DNA of 64,000 nt, from contig NZ_JYMR01000051.1 of NCBI RefSeq assembly GCF_000938255.1, positions 248,001 through 312,000 on the forward strand. The letters run 5' to 3'. The notes beneath the pieces were generated by a model. That model was not told the origin of the DNA. It ran no database searches and was given only the letters and a program-made list of their open reading frames with translations. A program made the translations under genes and the position numbers. This document shows positions 62,272 to 64,000 of this stretch, one piece after another. Source of the DNA: Bradyrhizobium sp. LTSP849 (lineage in GTDB: Bacteria > Pseudomonadota > Alphaproteobacteria > Rhizobiales > Xanthobacteraceae). Numbering within the stretch: the stretch's first letter is position 1; every line of letters starts with the position of its first letter.

Positions 62272-63654
62272 ATGTCCACATTCGACAATCCGTTTGATCC
62301 CGACCGAAACCTTCGTGCCGGTTGTGTCTGTGGCGAGCATCGCTCAGCGGCGGAGCATGAGCAGGCCGCCTCAGCGCTGCGTTGCGAGCCGGTCGAGAGC
62401 GAGGAGAAGCGTTACGAGGGCGTGGTGGCGTCTGCCGTGATGCGCGCGATGTTTCCGCAGGACGCGGCGCGGCGCGCGTTCCTCAGATCGGTCGGTGCGT
62501 CGACTGCCCTTGCCGCGCTGTCGCAGTTCTTTCCGATCAAAACGGCAACCGAAGTGTTCGCCGAGACCGGCGCACCCGAGAAGAAGGATCTCAAGGTCGG
62601 CTTCATCCCGATCACTTGCGCCACGCCGATCATCATGGCGGCGCCGCTCGGGTTCTACGCCAAGCACGGCCTCAACGTCGAAGTGGTCAAGACCGCCGGC
62701 TGGGCGGTGATCCGCGACAAGACCATCAACAAGGAATACGACGCCGCCCACATGCTGGCGCCGATGCCGATCGCGATCTCGCTCGGGCTTGGTGCGAATG
62801 CGATTCCGTTCTCGGTCCCCGCGATCGAGAACATCAACGGGCAGGGCATCGTGCTCGCCATGAAGCACAAGGACAAGCGCGATCCGAAGGACTGGAAGGG
62901 CCTGAAATTCGCGATCCCGTTCGACTACTCCATGCACAATTATCTGCTGCGTTATTATCTCGCCGAGCACGGGATCGATCCCGACACCGACGTGCAGCTG
63001 CGCTCGGTGCCGCCGCCGGAAATGGTCGCGAATTTGCGCGCCGACAACATCGACGGCTTCCTCGCGCCCGACAACATCTGCCAGCGCGCGATCTATGATG
63101 GTGTCGGCTTCATGCATTTGCTGTCAAAGGAGATATGGGACGGTCATCCCTGCTGTAGCTTTGCTGCGAGCCGCGAATTCATCACGACCGCGCCGAACAG
63201 CTTTGCCGCGCTGACGCGGGCCATCGTCGATGCGACGGCCTACGCGTCGAAGGCGGAGAACCGCAAACAGATTGCGGAAGCCATCGCGCCGGCCAATTAC
63301 ATCAACGCGCCGGTCACGGTGCTGGAGCAGGTCTTGACCGGCACTTATGCCGACGGTCTCGGCGGCGTGAAGACCGACGCCAAGCGTGTCGATTTCGATC
63401 CGTTCCCCTGGCAGTCGTTTGCGGTGTGGATGCTGACGCAGATGAAGCGCTGGGGTCAGATCAAGGGCGATGTCGACTACAAGGCGGTCGCCGAGCAGGT
63501 GTATCTCGCGACGGACACCAGGAAGCTGATGACCGAGATGGGCCTGTCGCCACCGGCGAGCAGCTACAAGTCGTTTGCGGTGATGGGCAAGAATTTCGAT
63601 CCGGCGAAGCCGGAGGATTACGTGGCGAGCTTCAAGATCAGGAAGGCATCGTGA
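62272..63654 (+). CDS. NrtA/CmpA-like ABC transporter substrate-binding protein
   Basis: A 460-residue protein of the nitrate/bicarbonate/cyanate-type binding family. A long N-terminal extension (about 65 residues, with Cys 18, 20 and 38) precedes a twin-arginine leader RRAFLRSVGASTALAALSQF. The mature part has KVGFIPITCATPIIMAAPLG, EYDAAHMLAPMPIAISLGLG and FAIPFDYSMHNYLLRYYLAE. AGGAGG five bases before ATG is optimal. Likely ligand nitrate, cyanate or another small nitrogen source; not determined. Sigma54 control fits nitrogen regulation. Confidence 0.88.
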   Translation: MSTFDNPFDPDRNLRAGCVCGEHRSAAEHEQAASALRCEPVESEEKRYEGVVASAVMRAMFPQDAARRAFLRSVGASTALAALSQFFPIKTATEVFAETGAPEKKDLKVGFIPITCATPIIMAAPLGFYAKHGLNVEVVKTAGWAVIRDKTINKEYDAAHMLAPMPIAISLGLGANAIPFSVPAIENINGQGIVLAMKHKDKRDPKDWKGLKFAIPFDYSMHNYLLRYYLAEHGIDPDTDVQLRSVPPPEMVANLRADNIDGFLAPDNICQRAIYDGVGFMHLLSKEIWDGHPCCSFAASREFITTAPNSFAALTRAIVDATAYASKAENRKQIAEAIAPANYINAPVTVLEQVLTGTYADGLGGVKTDAKRVDFDPFPWQSFAVWMLTQMKRWGQIKGDVDYKAVAEQVYLATDTRKLMTEMGLSPPASSYKSFAVMGKNFDPAKPEDYVASFKIRKAS

Positions 63655-63676
63655 GGGGCCGTGCTGCCTCTCCGCT

Positions 63677-63822
63677 GTCGTCCCGGCCTAGTGCGCGTTG
63701 CGCACGGGGGCCGGGACCCATACCGCGTGATCTATCGATTGCGGAAGGCAGCGGTACCGAACAACGAGTCTTCGCCAAACGTCTCCCTGGGGTTATGGGT
63801 CCCGGCCTTCGCCGGGACGACG
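63677..63822. repeat. Palindromic repeat D between binding protein and permease genes
   Basis: GTCGTCCCGGCC at the left and GGCCTTCGCCGGGACGAC at the right, with GGGCCGGGACCCAT and ATGGGTCCCGGCC also paired inside. It would form a long hairpin in the operon mRNA. Confidence 0.75.
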
Positions 63823-63841
63823 TGTGGAGAGGTCTTGCGCA

Positions 63842-64000
63842 ATGACATCCTCCCTCCGTCTCCGCGCAGGCCTCGTCTCGATCGCGCTGCTCGCCGCATT
63901 CCTCGGCATCTGGCATCTCGCCACGCGCTCGACCGCGCCGGTCGCTGCCATGAGTCCGGAATACGCCAAGCTGATGGGCCTGACCGCGACGCAGGGCAAA
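63842..64000 (+). CDS. ABC transporter permease, NrtB-like, 3' end outside window
   Basis: Only 53 codons are visible: MTSSLRLRAGLVSIALLAAF with one membrane helix, then LGIWHLATRSTAPVAAMSPE and a periplasmic segment. ATG at 63842 follows the repeat D. The context after a NrtA/CmpA-like binding protein and the N-terminal pattern indicate the permease of the same importer, but the diagnostic EAA loop is beyond the window. Confidence 0.65.
   Translation, partial: MTSSLRLRAGLVSIALLAAFLGIWHLATRSTAPVAAMSPEYAKLMGLTATQGK

Overview
The window looks like chromosome from a high-GC alphaproteobacterium of the Bradyrhizobium type. Evidence: recA sits behind an alphaproteobacterial SOS box (GAAC-N7-GAAC); a gcvT-gcvH-gcvP operon follows a tandem glycine riboswitch; alaS, a eukaryotic-type NADP isocitrate dehydrogenase and a TrmJ-like methyltransferase lie close by; many small genes are of kinds common in that genus (DUF6894, DUF2798, PilZ, HdeA-like); and families of palindromic intergenic repeats are scattered through it. 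The genus is an inference from content; no 16S or other marker is present to settle it.

Layout. 1-591: end of a NarL-type response regulator. 676-9287: a LysR regulator and a TPR protein, divergent from a five-gene peptide-type ABC transporter; a 24-bp perfect palindrome lies between them. 9301-19857: a catabolic-looking cluster on one strand with a PhnD-like binding protein, a flavin monooxygenase, RidA, an NMT1-type binding protein, two ornithine-cyclodeaminase-family enzymes, a ThDP enzyme, a DUF1028 protein and an SsuBC/TauBC-type ATPase and permease. 20088-24909: XRE/MmyB regulator with a clear palindromic operator, a FrnE-like DsbA protein, a BioF2-type acetyltransferase and two divergent transglutaminases. 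25061-34556: small secreted, lipo- and membrane proteins around a membrane-anchored quinoprotein dehydrogenase.

34600-36960 is the most unusual part. Upstream of recA there are three copies of a ~60-bp repeat, several copies of a hairpin that spans the stop codon of short ORFs, a 108-nt tRNA-like gene with an abnormal variable arm, four copies of an ATGCCAGCAT half-site arranged over two divergent promoters, and a phage-type P63C-domain gene with a small partner. It reads as a compact integrated element next to recA.

37068-40430: recA, then two DUF1835-like paralogues, the second frameshifted. 40438-45215: glycine cleavage operon and its riboswitch. 45458-52725: alaS, a cyclic-nucleotide-gated K+ channel homologue, a DUF3455 protein, icd, and a TrmJ-DUF559 fusion whose leader holds two 20-bp perfect palindromes. 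52839-60130: a possible hotdog protein, a quinone oxidoreductase divergent from a SARP-hydrolase fusion, TetR, OsmC, an acyl-CoA-dehydrogenase-like flavoprotein and a two-domain sulfurtransferase. 60180-64000: a PAS-AAA-Fis sigma54 activator divergent from a NrtA/CmpA-like transporter operon that has a near-consensus -24/-12 promoter with ATTACG/CGTAAT repeats upstream; the operon runs out of the window.
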